Of a stretch of DNA of 64,000 bases, positions 8,644-17,380 are shown in pieces (positions within the stretch are counted from its first letter, which is position 1; every line of letters starts with the position of its first letter). The position numbers and the translations under genes are program-made. Below the pieces are notes generated by a model that was not told where the DNA came from, ran no database searches, and saw only the letters and a list, made by a program, of their open reading frames with translations. Source of the DNA: an uncultured Dorea sp. (lineage in GTDB: Bacteria > Bacillota > Clostridia > Lachnospirales > Lachnospiraceae); assembly GCA_900550865.1 (NCBI GenBank), contig URTM01000007.1, forward strand, positions 24,977 to 88,976. The letters run 5' to 3'.

Positions 8644-10476
8644 CTACTGTTTTGCATTCTGAATCTTTTCATTCAGATCATTCAGATAGACCCAGCGCTC
8701 CATCTTTTCATCCAGTGCATTCTCGGTCTCTTCCTTTTTCTCCATCAGTTCCCGTAATTTCACCGAATTTGTTGCGTTGGCTGCGATCTGTGCATCCAGT
8801 GTCTCAATCCTTTCTTCGAGCTTTGCAATGTCATCATCGATTGTCTCGAACTCCCGCTGCTCTTTGAACGTGAACTTAAGCTTTGGCTCTCTCTGCTTCC
8901 AGGTATCTTTGGAAGAGCTCTCTGCTTTCTTCGGCTGTTCTTCTGTTCCGGCAGTGTGTCCTTTCAGTGACATCTCCGTATCCAGACCTTCCAGTTCTTT
9001 GCGGATCAGATAATCCGAATATCCGCCCTCGAACTGACGCACCTTTCCGTTCCCTTCAAATGAAAAGATACGGTTCACGATACGGTCAAGAAAATAACGG
9101 TCATGCGATACCGTAATGATAATTCCGTCAAAATGATCCAGATAATCTTCCAGGATGGTCAGTGTCTGGATATCCAGATCGTTGGTCGGCTCATCCAGGA
9201 TCAGCACGTTCGGCGCACTCATCAGCACACGCATCAGATACAGTCTTCTCTTCTCTCCTCCGGAAAGCTTCTCGATCTTCGACCACTGCATGGCTCCGTC
9301 GAATAAGAATCGCTCCAGCATCTGGGACGCCGTGATCTTCCCGTCCGATGTTGTAACATATTCTCCCACTTCTTTAACATAATCGATCACCTTCATAGAC
9401 GCATCCATGTATTCATTCTCCTGTGAGAAATATCCGATCCGGATCGTCTGTCCGATATCTATCGTTCCACTGTCCGGCTTCACAATTCCATTGATGATCT
9501 TAAGAAGTGTCGTCTTGCCGCATCCATTCGGACCGATAATTCCGATACGGTCATTTTTCAGGAATATATAGCTGTAATCCTCGATCAGCTTCCTTGTACC
9601 ATAGGATTTGCTGATATTCGCAAGTTCGATCGTCTTATTCCCCATACGGGATGCCACCGAATCCAGCACCACTCTCTTTTCTTCCTGAATGTCCTTGATC
9701 TCCTGCATCGCTTTGATGCGGTCAATGTGAGCCTTCTGCTTCGTACTTCTGGCTCTTGCGCCTCTTCCCAGCCATTCAAGCTCCGTACGGAGAAGACTCT
9801 TCCGCTTCCGTTCCGTAGCCAGTGCCATATCCTGACGCTCTGCTTTCAGCTTGACGAATTCAGAATAATTGCCCGGGTAACTGTATAATTTCCCCTGATC
9901 CACTTCCACGATCCTGGTTGCCACACGGTCCAGGAAGTAACGGTCATGCGTAACCATCAGGATGGCCCCGCGGAATCCGATCAGATATTCCTCCAGCCAC
10001 TCCGACATCGCATTGTCCAGGTGGTTGGTCGGCTCGTCCAGTACCAGAATATCCGCCGGTGTCAGCAGTGCATTGACCAGTGCTATCCTCTTCTTCTGCC
10101 CGCCCGACATATGCTCTACTTTCTCATCATAATCATAGAAGCCAAGCTGATTCAGCATAGATCTGGCATCTGCCTCGATCGTCCACTGGTTCAGTTCATT
10201 TACATTATCAGCGATCGCCGCACGAAGGACTGTCGTTCCCTCTTCAAATTCCGGTGTCTGCGGAAGATAACAGATCTTCACCTGATTGCCCATACTGATC
10301 TTACCCTCATCATAGGCTTCGATTCCCGCTGCTACTTTTAACAGCGTAGACTTTCCCATCCCGTTGATACCGATTACACCGATCTTCTCATTCTCATTGA
10401 TGCTGAATGCAACATCATCCAGAAGGACACGGTCGGTATAGGCCTTCGTAATATGTTCCATCGTAAGTAAATTCAT
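8644..10476 (-). CDS. ABC-F family ATP-binding protein (duplicated ATPase domains)
   Basis: 610 residues from the start at 10476 (MNLLTMEHITKAY), which has GGAG 9 bp upstream; an in-frame ATG 6 codons earlier would place the ribosome binding site inside the gene. Two ABC ATPase domains are present with Walker A GINGMGKST (first) and GPNGCGKTT (second), signatures MSGGQKKR and LSGGEKRR, and Walker B ILVLDEPTNHLD and ILDEPTNDLD. There are no membrane helices. The linker carries the ABC-F signature region and the C-terminus is a charged coiled coil (about 525-610). ABC-F proteins act on ribosomes as translation factors or antibiotic-protection proteins; this one resembles the Uup type by its C-terminal coiled coil. 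Confidence 0.9.
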   Translation of the reverse strand: MNLLTMEHITKAYTDRVLLDDVAFSINENEKIGVIGINGMGKSTLLKVAAGIEAYDEGKISMGNQVKICYLPQTPEFEEGTTVLRAAIADNVNELNQWTIEADARSMLNQLGFYDYDEKVEHMSGGQKKRIALVNALLTPADILVLDEPTNHLDNAMSEWLEEYLIGFRGAILMVTHDRYFLDRVATRIVEVDQGKLYSYPGNYSEFVKLKAERQDMALATERKRKSLLRTELEWLGRGARARSTKQKAHIDRIKAMQEIKDIQEEKRVVLDSVASRMGNKTIELANISKSYGTRKLIEDYSYIFLKNDRIGIIGPNGCGKTTLLKIINGIVKPDSGTIDIGQTIRIGYFSQENEYMDASMKVIDYVKEVGEYVTTSDGKITASQMLERFLFDGAMQWSKIEKLSGGEKRRLYLMRVLMSAPNVLILDEPTNDLDIQTLTILEDYLDHFDGIIITVSHDRYFLDRIVNRIFSFEGNGKVRQFEGGYSDYLIRKELEGLDTEMSLKGHTAGTEEQPKKAESSSKDTWKQREPKLKFTFKEQREFETIDDDIAKLEERIETLDAQIAANATNSVKLRELMEKKEETENALDEKMERWVYLNDLNEKIQNAKQ

Positions 10477-10546
10477 ACGTTTGTTCTCCTTCATATACCT
10501 TTCGGATCTGCCGCAGGCATCTCCGTCAGGATACTTTGATAAGTCA

Positions 10547-10577
10547 GAAAAGAGACCGGAAACACCGATCTCTTTTC
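10547..10577 (-). terminator. Hairpin terminator after the purine permease gene
   Basis: An inverted repeat GAAAAGAGA (10547-10555) with TCTCTTTTC (10569-10577), extended inward by CGG/CCG across one mismatch, follows the permease gene on the minus strand. The downstream T tract is short, so termination may be partial and allow some read-through into the ABC-F gene. Confidence 0.6.
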
Positions 10578-10599
10578 GTTCTCCTCTTTCTATTATATT

Positions 10600-11982
10600 T
10601 TACAGAAAGATATATTTCAATATGAATAATACCGCAAGCACATACATTAATGCACTGATCTTCTTTTCTTTCGCTTTACCAGTCATCAGGTTCAGGATCA
10701 CATAAGAGATAACTCCCATAGAGATACCTTCTGAGATGCTGTAGAAGAATGGCATAGCCAGGATACAGATGTAGCATGGCAGTGCTTCTGAAAAGTCATC
10801 AAAGTCAATGTGTGTCACATTTGTCAGCATGTAGAATCCTACTACAATCAATGCCGGTGCTGTTGCAAATGATGGAATTGCAAGGAAGATTGGTGACAGG
10901 AACAGCGACAGCCCGAATAAAATGGCTGTTGTTGCGGAAGTCAGCCCGGTTCTTCCTCCCTCAGATACACCTGATGCACTTTCCACGAACGTCGTAGTCG
11001 TCGTTGTTCCAAGAACTGCTCCGACGGTTGTTGCAACCGCATCAGCCATCAGTGCCCCTTTGATATTCGGAAGACGTCCTTCCTCATCTAACATACCAGC
11101 CTTGGTAGATACACCGATCAACGTTCCGATCGTATCAAACATATCAACAAATAAAAATGCAAAGATAACAACGATGAAGTTCAGAGAGAATATTCCGCTG
11201 AAGTCAAGCTTTCCAAATACCGGCATGATGCTTGGAATTGCGAATCCTTTGCTGAAATCCGGGAGCAGGCTGTAGAATCCAATTTCCGGATTCGGTACAT
11301 AGATACCTGCCATCTGACAGATGATTCCGAGAATCCATGTGATCAGGATTCCCCATAAAATATTACCCTTTACATTCTTGATTACCAGAATTCCTGTAAT
11401 TCCCACACCGATCAATGCAAGAAGAACCGTGATCCCTACATTATTCATGGATGCTTCCACACCTTTTGCACTGTTATATCCATCAATAGAGAATAACTGC
11501 AGAAGTGTAGAACCACCTACTACGATATTTGCATTCTGAAGCCCGATAAATGCAATGAACAATCCGATACCGACACTGACCGCAGATTTCAGATTCTTCG
11601 GGATTGCATTGAAGATTGCCTCACGGATATTTGTAAGTGAAAGCACGATAAAGACAATACCTTCTACAAATACTGCTGTCAGTGCAACTTCCCACTTATA
11701 CCCCATTCCAAGAACAACAGTATATGCAAAGTATGCATTCAGTCCCATTCCCGGTGCCAGTGCGAACGGATAATTCGCGAAGAATGCCATCAGAAATGTA
11801 CCGATCATTGCCGCCAGTGCTGTCGATGTAAAAATCGCACCGGAATCCATACCTGTCGCAGACAGGATACTCGGATTGACTGCAAGGATGTACGCCATGG
11901 TCATGAACGTGGTAATACCTGCCATAACCTCTGTCTTGGCATCGGTTCCGTTCTCACGGAGCTTAAATAATTTTTCCAACAT
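10600..11982 (-). CDS. NCS2 family purine permease (AzgA/PbuG type)
   Basis: 460 residues with about 12-14 hydrophobic segments. The AzgA/PbuG subfamily signature GMGLNAYFAYTVV (about residue 78) is clear, as is the GTTTTTTFVESASGVSEGGRTG segment region near 335-355. Proteins of this group import guanine, hypoxanthine or adenine with protons. The start has AAGGAGG about 10 bp upstream. The gene lies 50 bp downstream of the PTS enzyme I gene on the same strand, and a hairpin follows its stop. I saw no purine riboswitch upstream; there is too little space for one. Confidence 0.9.
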   Translation of the reverse strand: MLEKLFKLRENGTDAKTEVMAGITTFMTMAYILAVNPSILSATGMDSGAIFTSTALAAMIGTFLMAFFANYPFALAPGMGLNAYFAYTVVLGMGYKWEVALTAVFVEGIVFIVLSLTNIREAIFNAIPKNLKSAVSVGIGLFIAFIGLQNANIVVGGSTLLQLFSIDGYNSAKGVEASMNNVGITVLLALIGVGITGILVIKNVKGNILWGILITWILGIICQMAGIYVPNPEIGFYSLLPDFSKGFAIPSIMPVFGKLDFSGIFSLNFIVVIFAFLFVDMFDTIGTLIGVSTKAGMLDEEGRLPNIKGALMADAVATTVGAVLGTTTTTTFVESASGVSEGGRTGLTSATTAILFGLSLFLSPIFLAIPSFATAPALIVVGFYMLTNVTHIDFDDFSEALPCYICILAMPFFYSISEGISMGVISYVILNLMTGKAKEKKISALMYVLAVLFILKYIFL

Positions 11983-12032
11983 GTTTCTCTTTTCCTCCTT
12001 ATACTCTCAAAAAATAAGATAACGACTATAAC

Positions 12033-13658
12033 TTACTGTATTTCTCTTATTTTTTTTCTCAAAGCAAGTACCTGATTCGGCGCTACTGACAACTCATCGA
12101 TTCCCATCTGGATGAAATTCTCTGTCAGGCTTAAATCAGCCGCCAGATCACCGCACAATGCGATCTTCTTTCCTTCCAGGTGGATATTATTGGCAATAAT
12201 ACGGATCATCTTAAGAAGTGCCGGATGATGTGTATTATAAAAACGCTCCAGTCTGCTGTTCGTTCTGTCCATTCCGAGTGTCAGCTGTGTCAGGTCATTC
12301 GTTCCGATACTGAAAAAGTCGGCTTCTCTTGCCAGTTCCCCGCTGATCATAACTGCTGCCGGTGTCTCGATCATAACACCGATCTTAATCTCTTCGTTGA
12401 ACGGAATCTTCTCATCTTTCAGTTCCTTCTTTATTTTTTCCAGGATCAGCTTCGCCTGTTTCACTTCCTCTACATCTGTGATCATCGGAAACATGATCGA
12501 CATATTTCCATATACGGATGCACGTAAAATCGCACGGAGCTGTGTCTTAAATATCTCATCTTTATCCAGCGATACACGGATTCCTCTGTAGCCGATCTCC
12601 GGATTATTTTCTTCTCCGAGATCCAGACATTCTGCCTGTTTCTCTCCTCCCAGATCTGCCGTACGGATCACAACTTTTTTTGTTCCCATCGCTTCTGCCG
12701 CCAAACGGTATACCTGGAACTGCTGCTCTTCTGTCGGCAATTTGGTTCCATTTTCGATATAGATGAATTCACTGCGGAATAATCCGATTCCGCCGGCGTC
12801 GCTTCGCAGTACGTTTTCAATATCTTCTCTGGTTCCGATATTCGCACATACATCAATCTTCTGACCGCTCTGTGTAATATTCTCTTTTCCTTTCAGACGT
12901 TCCAGATTCTGTACCTGTGTGTGATTCTCATCCTGCTTCTGCTTCATCTTGGATATCGTCGTGTAATCCGGCTCGATATACACTTTTCCTTCAAATCCGT
13001 CGATGATGATCGTCTTGCCTTCGTATTCTTTTTTCAGGGATTCTCCCAGTCCGATCACCGATGGGATTCCTTTGGTTCTTGCAAGTACCGCCGTATGTGA
13101 ATTGATGGTTCCATATCTGGTCACAAATCCAAGGATCTTACTCTTGTCAAGCTTTACAGCCTCACTTGGATACAGTTCTCCCGCAGCCAGAATAAACGGC
13201 TCGTCCGTCAGCATCTTGTCTTTCCATGCTCTCGCAAGGATCCGGAGTACTCTTGTCGATACATCCTTTACATCCGCTTCATGTCCCTGAACATAATTCT
13301 TATTACTCTTTGAAGCACTTGCCAGTACATTTTCGATTGCATTCTTTACCGCATATTCCGCATTCAGCTTATGCTCTACAATGATACTCGTGATCTGACG
13401 GATGATCTCCTGGTCTTCCAGGATCATCTGCTGCATCTCGAAGATCGCTGCATTCGCTTCTCCGACATCTTTGGCTGCCGAATCATACAGGTCACGCAAT
13501 TCCTGAAGCGCCTTCTGTCTGGCCTTCTGGAAACGCATCACTTCTTTTTCTACATCTTTGACATAGATCCTGCGGATTTCTTTTGTATCACGCTTATAAA
13601 AGGAAAGTCTTCCGATTGCAATTCCTTCCGATATCTTTTTTCCTGTCAATGTAATCAT
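12033..13658 (-). CDS. ptsI: Phosphoenolpyruvate-protein phosphotransferase (PTS enzyme I)
   Basis: 541 residues. The domain order is N-terminal HPr-binding helical domain, phosphohistidine swivelling domain and C-terminal PEP-binding barrel, normal for enzyme I (usually 540-575). The active histidine lies in TINSHTAVLAR (near residue 188). The PEP-site segments GGIGLFRSEF (about 288) and the catalytic Cys region KIALCGDLAAD (about 500) are present. It transfers phosphate from PEP to HPr to drive PTS sugar uptake. HPr is not encoded nearby, although ptsH often adjoins ptsI in Firmicutes. Confidence 0.93.
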   Translation of the reverse strand: MITLTGKKISEGIAIGRLSFYKRDTKEIRRIYVKDVEKEVMRFQKARQKALQELRDLYDSAAKDVGEANAAIFEMQQMILEDQEIIRQITSIIVEHKLNAEYAVKNAIENVLASASKSNKNYVQGHEADVKDVSTRVLRILARAWKDKMLTDEPFILAAGELYPSEAVKLDKSKILGFVTRYGTINSHTAVLARTKGIPSVIGLGESLKKEYEGKTIIIDGFEGKVYIEPDYTTISKMKQKQDENHTQVQNLERLKGKENITQSGQKIDVCANIGTREDIENVLRSDAGGIGLFRSEFIYIENGTKLPTEEQQFQVYRLAAEAMGTKKVVIRTADLGGEKQAECLDLGEENNPEIGYRGIRVSLDKDEIFKTQLRAILRASVYGNMSIMFPMITDVEEVKQAKLILEKIKKELKDEKIPFNEEIKIGVMIETPAAVMISGELAREADFFSIGTNDLTQLTLGMDRTNSRLERFYNTHHPALLKMIRIIANNIHLEGKKIALCGDLAADLSLTENFIQMGIDELSVAPNQVLALRKKIREIQ

Positions 13659-13777
13659 ACTTTTTCCAACCTTTTAATCCTTTGTTAGTTTGAACAATAT
13701 TACTTTACACGTTTGACGTTCATTCGTCAAGTAGATTGATTTTTTGTACAAAAGCACAAAAACATTTCATATATCCA

Positions 13778-13806
13778 TTGACGTATTTATCAATATATGC
13801 TAATCT
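13778..13806 (+). promoter_or_regulatory. Sigma-A promoter of the cold-shock gene (extended -10)
   Basis: TTGACG (13778-13783), a 17-bp spacer, then TGC plus TAATCT (13801-13806) give a near-consensus promoter with an extended -10 TGN. Transcription would begin near 13813 and leave a leader of about 60 nt before the gene, long enough to hold a temperature-sensitive structure as in cspA leaders. Confidence 0.8.
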
Positions 13807-13875
13807 GACAACAGCGCATTTTATAGATTCCCTATATAATTGTGCGCTTTAATAAAATTTTATGGAGGTATAATG

Positions 13876-14073
13876 ATGAAAGGTACTGTAAAATGGTTTA
13901 ACAACCAAAAAGGCTACGGTTTCATTTCTGACGCTGAAGGTCATGATGTATTTGTTCATTATTCAGGACTGAACATGGACGGATTCAAGACACTTGAAGA
14001 AGGTCAGGAAGTGGAATACGAAGTTACAGACGGCGCTAAAGGACCACAGGCCGTTAATGTAACACCACTCTAA
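13876..14073 (+). CDS. Cold-shock domain protein
   Basis: 65 residues, a single OB-fold cold-shock domain. The RNA-binding motifs are complete: RNP1 KGYGFIS (about residues 12-18) and RNP2 DVFVHYS (about 25-31). It binds single-stranded RNA/DNA and melts mRNA structures, mostly on temperature downshift. Two adjacent ATGs (13873 and 13876) are possible starts; GGAGGT at 13864-13869 is better spaced from the second (6 bp). The gene is monocistronic, with a strong promoter upstream and a hairpin terminator downstream. It diverges from ptsI. Confidence 0.93.
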   Translation: MKGTVKWFNNQKGYGFISDAEGHDVFVHYSGLNMDGFKTLEEGQEVEYEVTDGAKGPQAVNVTPL

Positions 14074-14178
14074 TCATAACGAATCTAAGTTTTTGATGTA
14101 CCTTTTATATATTAAAATATATCTATTTCAGATTTGAATATTTAAAAGTAATACATGACTTAATGAGAGAGATTACGT

Positions 14179-14214
14179 GAAAAAGCCGGATAACAACTGT
14201 TACCCGGCTTTTTT
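14179..14214. terminator. Strong bidirectional terminator between csp and sseB
   Basis: AAAAAGCCGG (14180-14189) pairs with CCGGCTTTTT (14204-14213), continued by TAACA/TGTTA after one mismatch. The A and T flanks serve as T tracts in both directions, ending the plus-strand cold-shock transcript and the minus-strand SseB-family transcript. Confidence 0.9.
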
Positions 14215-14236
14215 CGTATCTGTTCCTGCTTTATTG

Positions 14237-14983
14237 TTAATTCTGCTCCTGCGGTCTTGTAATATTCAGCTGCAGATCCACACCAAATGGATTGACTACA
14301 ACTCCCGTCATTCCAGGTCCCATTGCTTCCGGAACCTTTGCCGCTTCCAACATTCCCATAGAATATCTGGTATCTGCGTTATTATTCTGGAATTTCAGAA
14401 ATTCCTGAATATCGGTAAATACCGGCAATAATACCTGTCCGTCATTTTTATTCAATACCGGCATCTTCTTCTCTTCCGTGATCGCAGTAATGAATGTTGC
14501 CTTCTGGTAATGTGCCATCAGTTCTTCCTGAATATCTTTCATATCTTCCGTAATCTTCATTTCCTTCTGCTTACGTGCTTTCTGCATGAAATACATAGCT
14601 GTGATCTGGAAGCTTGGATTCTCGATTGGTTCCTCACCCGGTTTCTCTTCCGGTCTTCTGACCAGATCCGTAAGCTGAAGCTTGATCTCATCTTCCGTAT
14701 CTTTTCCAACCCACATGCCGTTCACTCCTGCCGGGAATAAACTGCTGTAAAACGGAAGCATATATTTATTCTCAATATTAAATATCTTCAGAGGATTTCC
14801 TTCTTTCAGGAATTCCTGTCCGCCCTTCATGGCCTCCTCTTCGGAGAAGAAGATCAGCACCTGATCATCATACGTCTCCGGATCACATACTACAAAAGGC
14901 ATTCTGGTACAATCAGACATCAGTACATAGATGGCTTCTGATTCCCGCAATTTCTTTAAAATGTTACTCTTATCTACGCTCAT
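14237..14983 (-). CDS. SseB family protein
   Basis: 248 residues. The segment around residues 10-110, including YVLMSDCTRMPFVV and LIFFSEEEAMKGG, matches the SseB N-terminal domain as it occurs in Clostridia. The C-terminal half contains a second SseB-like segment (GQVLLPVFTDIQEFLKF). There is no signal peptide or membrane helix, so the protein is cytoplasmic. SseB was named in enterobacteria, but the clostridial proteins have no proven role. It lies 19 bp downstream of the ACT-domain gene and may be the last gene of the ior operon, ending at the strong terminator. Confidence 0.75.
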   Translation of the reverse strand: MSVDKSNILKKLRESEAIYVLMSDCTRMPFVVCDPETYDDQVLIFFSEEEAMKGGQEFLKEGNPLKIFNIENKYMLPFYSSLFPAGVNGMWVGKDTEDEIKLQLTDLVRRPEEKPGEEPIENPSFQITAMYFMQKARKQKEMKITEDMKDIQEELMAHYQKATFITAITEEKKMPVLNKNDGQVLLPVFTDIQEFLKFQNNNADTRYSMGMLEAAKVPEAMGPGMTGVVVNPFGVDLQLNITRPQEQN

Positions 14984-15001
14984 ATTGTTCCTCTTTCAAG
15001 T

Positions 15002-15445
15002 TTATTGATTTGCACGATATGCTTCGTCCGCACTGTACACATCAAATCCGCTTCCTTTCAGAATATCGATCACTCTTGCCGGATCGTCACTCTTTAATAC
15101 TGCTGCCGCATCATCCCCATTGGCAAATGCGTACATGTATTCAATATTCACTTCACCGTCCACGATCTGGTGCATTGCTTTATTCAATGAACCGGTTGCA
15201 TGTGGTACACGAAGTGCTACTACATCTGTCAGCATCGAAGTAATCCCTACTTCTTTTAATGCCAGACGTCCTTTATGCGGATCTGATACGATCATACGAA
15301 GCATTCCATAATCAGATGTATCTGCAAGACTCAGTGCTACGATATTCACATCGCTTTTTGCCAGCACATCTAATACTTCTTCCAGACGTCCTTCTCTGTT
15401 TTCCAAAAAAACCGATAACTGTTGTACGGTATTACTTACGCCCAT
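15002..15445 (-). CDS. Tandem ACT-domain regulatory protein
   Basis: 147 residues made of two ACT domains (about 5-72 and 73-145), small ligand-binding folds that usually sense amino acids. The first begins QLSVFLENREGRLEEVLDVL, typical of ACT. No catalytic domain is attached. It sits 16 bp after paaK, and the order iorA-iorB-paaK-ACT recurs in anaerobes, so it probably senses an aromatic amino acid or aryl-acid product of this pathway. That role is inferred from position. Confidence 0.85.
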   Translation of the reverse strand: MGVSNTVQQLSVFLENREGRLEEVLDVLAKSDVNIVALSLADTSDYGMLRMIVSDPHKGRLALKEVGITSMLTDVVALRVPHATGSLNKAMHQIVDGEVNIEYMYAFANGDDAAAVLKSDDPARVIDILKGSGFDVYSADEAYRANQ

Positions 15446-15460
15446 GTTATTTCCTCCTGT

Positions 15461-16792
15461 TTATAAACCTCTGTTATCAATGACACGTTTTGCCTTACCT
15501 TCACTTCTTTCGATGGTCTTTGGCTCTACGAGTTTCACTCTTACTGCAACACCGAGTGCCTGTTTTAAGACTGCCGCAACTTTATTCTTTAACTCATCCA
15601 GTTTACGGATCTCATCTGAGAAATATTTCTCATCCACTTCTACCATAACGGTCAGCACATCCAGGTTATTCTCACGATCGACAATCATCAGATAATGTGG
15701 TGCAACTCCTCCGCCGATAGAAAGCAGTGCCGTCTCAACCTGAGTTGGGAATACATTGACTCCACGGATAACCTTCATATCATCGGTACGTCCTTTGAAC
15801 TTGGAGATTCTCGGAAGTGTTCTTCCACATTCACAGGTAGAATGATCAATGCTTGTAAGGTCTTTGGTTCTGTAACGAAGTAATGGCATACCTTCTTTTG
15901 CAAGGGTTGTAAATACCAGTTCTCCGATCTCGCCGTCTGCGCAAGGACTGTTATCTGCCGGATTCAGTACTTCCGGATAGAAATAGTCTTCATATACGTG
16001 CATACCTTTATGATGGATACACTCTAAAGCCACACCAGGTCCGGTGATCTCACACAGTCCATAGATATCGAAACAGTTTACATTCAGAAGTTCTTCGATC
16101 TTCAGACGCATCTCTTCTGTCCATGGCTCTGCTCCGTTGATTCCAACCTTCAGCTGAAGTTTATCGACGATTCCCGCCTCATTGGCAGCTTCTGCAAGAT
16201 ACAGTGCATATGACGGTGTACATGCAAATGCAGTCGCACCAAAGTCTTCCATACACATCAGCTGTCTCTTGGTATTACCTGCCGACATCGGGATAGCCAT
16301 TGCACCAAGCTTTCTTGCTCCGAAATCTAATCCCATACCGCCGGTGAAAAGGCCGTATCCATAGCAGATATGCAGACGGTCCTCTGCTGTAAGTCCTGCC
16401 ATCGTAAGCCCTCTAGCCACACATTCTCCCCATACATCTACGTCTTTCTGTGTATAAGAAGCAAGGGTAAGTTTTCCGGTTGTTCCGGATGTTCCCTGCA
16501 CTCTGACAATCTTATCCTGTGGAACCGCCAGAAGTCCGAATGGATAATTTGCTCTTAAATCTTCTTTTGTCGTAAATGGAAGCTTATTGATATCTTCAAT
16601 CCCTTTAATATCTCCTGGCTCTACTCCCAGATCATCCATTTTCTTACGGTAAAACTCTACATTCTCGTATACATTTTTTACCTGTTTTACCAGACGTGCG
16701 CTCTGCAGTGCAGTCATCTCATCTCTGCTCATACACTCAATCTTCGGATCTCTGATCTGTTCTTTCCAGTCTTTCAGTGCTACTCTTGCCAT
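15461..16792 (-). CDS. paaK: Phenylacetate-CoA ligase family protein (AMP-forming)
   Basis: 443 residues, usual length for PaaK (about 430-440). The adenylate-forming P-loop QGTSGTTGK (about residue 99) and the C-terminal Lys-rich hinge (EGKAKRVID at the end) are present. The enzyme joins aryl-acetates to CoA; working the other way with ATP synthesis it could release energy from the arylacetyl-CoA made by the neighbouring indolepyruvate oxidoreductase. AGGAGG precedes the start. It lies 18 bp after iorB. A zinc-like cluster (STCECGRTLPR) sits near residue 315. Confidence 0.9.
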   Translation of the reverse strand: MARVALKDWKEQIRDPKIECMSRDEMTALQSARLVKQVKNVYENVEFYRKKMDDLGVEPGDIKGIEDINKLPFTTKEDLRANYPFGLLAVPQDKIVRVQGTSGTTGKLTLASYTQKDVDVWGECVARGLTMAGLTAEDRLHICYGYGLFTGGMGLDFGARKLGAMAIPMSAGNTKRQLMCMEDFGATAFACTPSYALYLAEAANEAGIVDKLQLKVGINGAEPWTEEMRLKIEELLNVNCFDIYGLCEITGPGVALECIHHKGMHVYEDYFYPEVLNPADNSPCADGEIGELVFTTLAKEGMPLLRYRTKDLTSIDHSTCECGRTLPRISKFKGRTDDMKVIRGVNVFPTQVETALLSIGGGVAPHYLMIVDRENNLDVLTVMVEVDEKYFSDEIRKLDELKNKVAAVLKQALGVAVRVKLVEPKTIERSEGKAKRVIDNRGL

Positions 16793-16810
16793 AACCTGTT
16801 CTGTACCTCC

Positions 16811-17380
16811 TTATAAATGATAGCCAACGTCAAATGCTTTTTTATTAATCTCAATGGTTTTCGGAGGAACTGTCTTTTCAATCACTTCGTACCACTGCTC
16901 TTTTGTAAAGTCCATATGCTGAGCCGCTACACCGAGCACGATCAGATTGAACACTCTTGGATTACCGATCTTCTTTGCTTCTTCTGTAGCGTTTACTGTA
17001 TAGACTTTATGCTCTTCCCCGAGTGTCTCAATAATATTTTCCGGATACTGTGCTGCCCCGATCACAACCGGCATCGGATCGATCCTCCAGTCATTGATGA
17101 TCAGTGCACCGTCTTTTTTCAGGAAATGTGCATATCTGAGTGCTTCCAGACGTTCGAATGCGATGATCACATCTGCCTGTCCCTCTTCTACGATCGGTTC
17201 TGCCACTTTATCTCCATATCTGACAAATGTTACAACACTTCCGCCGCGCTGGGCCATTCCATGTACTTCGGAAAGTTTTACGTCATATCCGCCGGCAATA
17301 GCAAGTCCTCCCAAGATTCTGCTCGTAAGCAGTGTTCCCTGTCCGCCGACTCCGACGATCATAATATTCTTTGCTGCCAT
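16811..17380 (-). CDS. iorB: Indolepyruvate:ferredoxin oxidoreductase, beta subunit
   Basis: 189 residues, the gamma-type domain of 2-oxoacid:ferredoxin oxidoreductases, beginning KNIMIVGVGGQGTLLTSRIL. With IorA it oxidatively decarboxylates aryl-pyruvates (indole-, phenyl-, hydroxyphenylpyruvate) to arylacetyl-CoA and reduced ferredoxin. Its ATG overlaps the iorA stop as TAATG, so the two are translationally coupled and made in equal amounts, as expected for a stable heteromeric enzyme. Confidence 0.93.
   Translation of the reverse strand: MAAKNIMIVGVGGQGTLLTSRILGGLAIAGGYDVKLSEVHGMAQRGGSVVTFVRYGDKVAEPIVEEGQADVIIAFERLEALRYAHFLKKDGALIINDWRIDPMPVVIGAAQYPENIIETLGEEHKVYTVNATEEAKKIGNPRVFNLIVLGVAAQHMDFTKEQWYEVIEKTVPPKTIEINKKAFDVGYHL

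Noticed and set aside
11983..12032. Purine riboswitch before the NCS2 permease
   Set aside because: Only 50 bp separate it from ptsI, too short for the aptamer, and the conserved riboswitch core is not visible.
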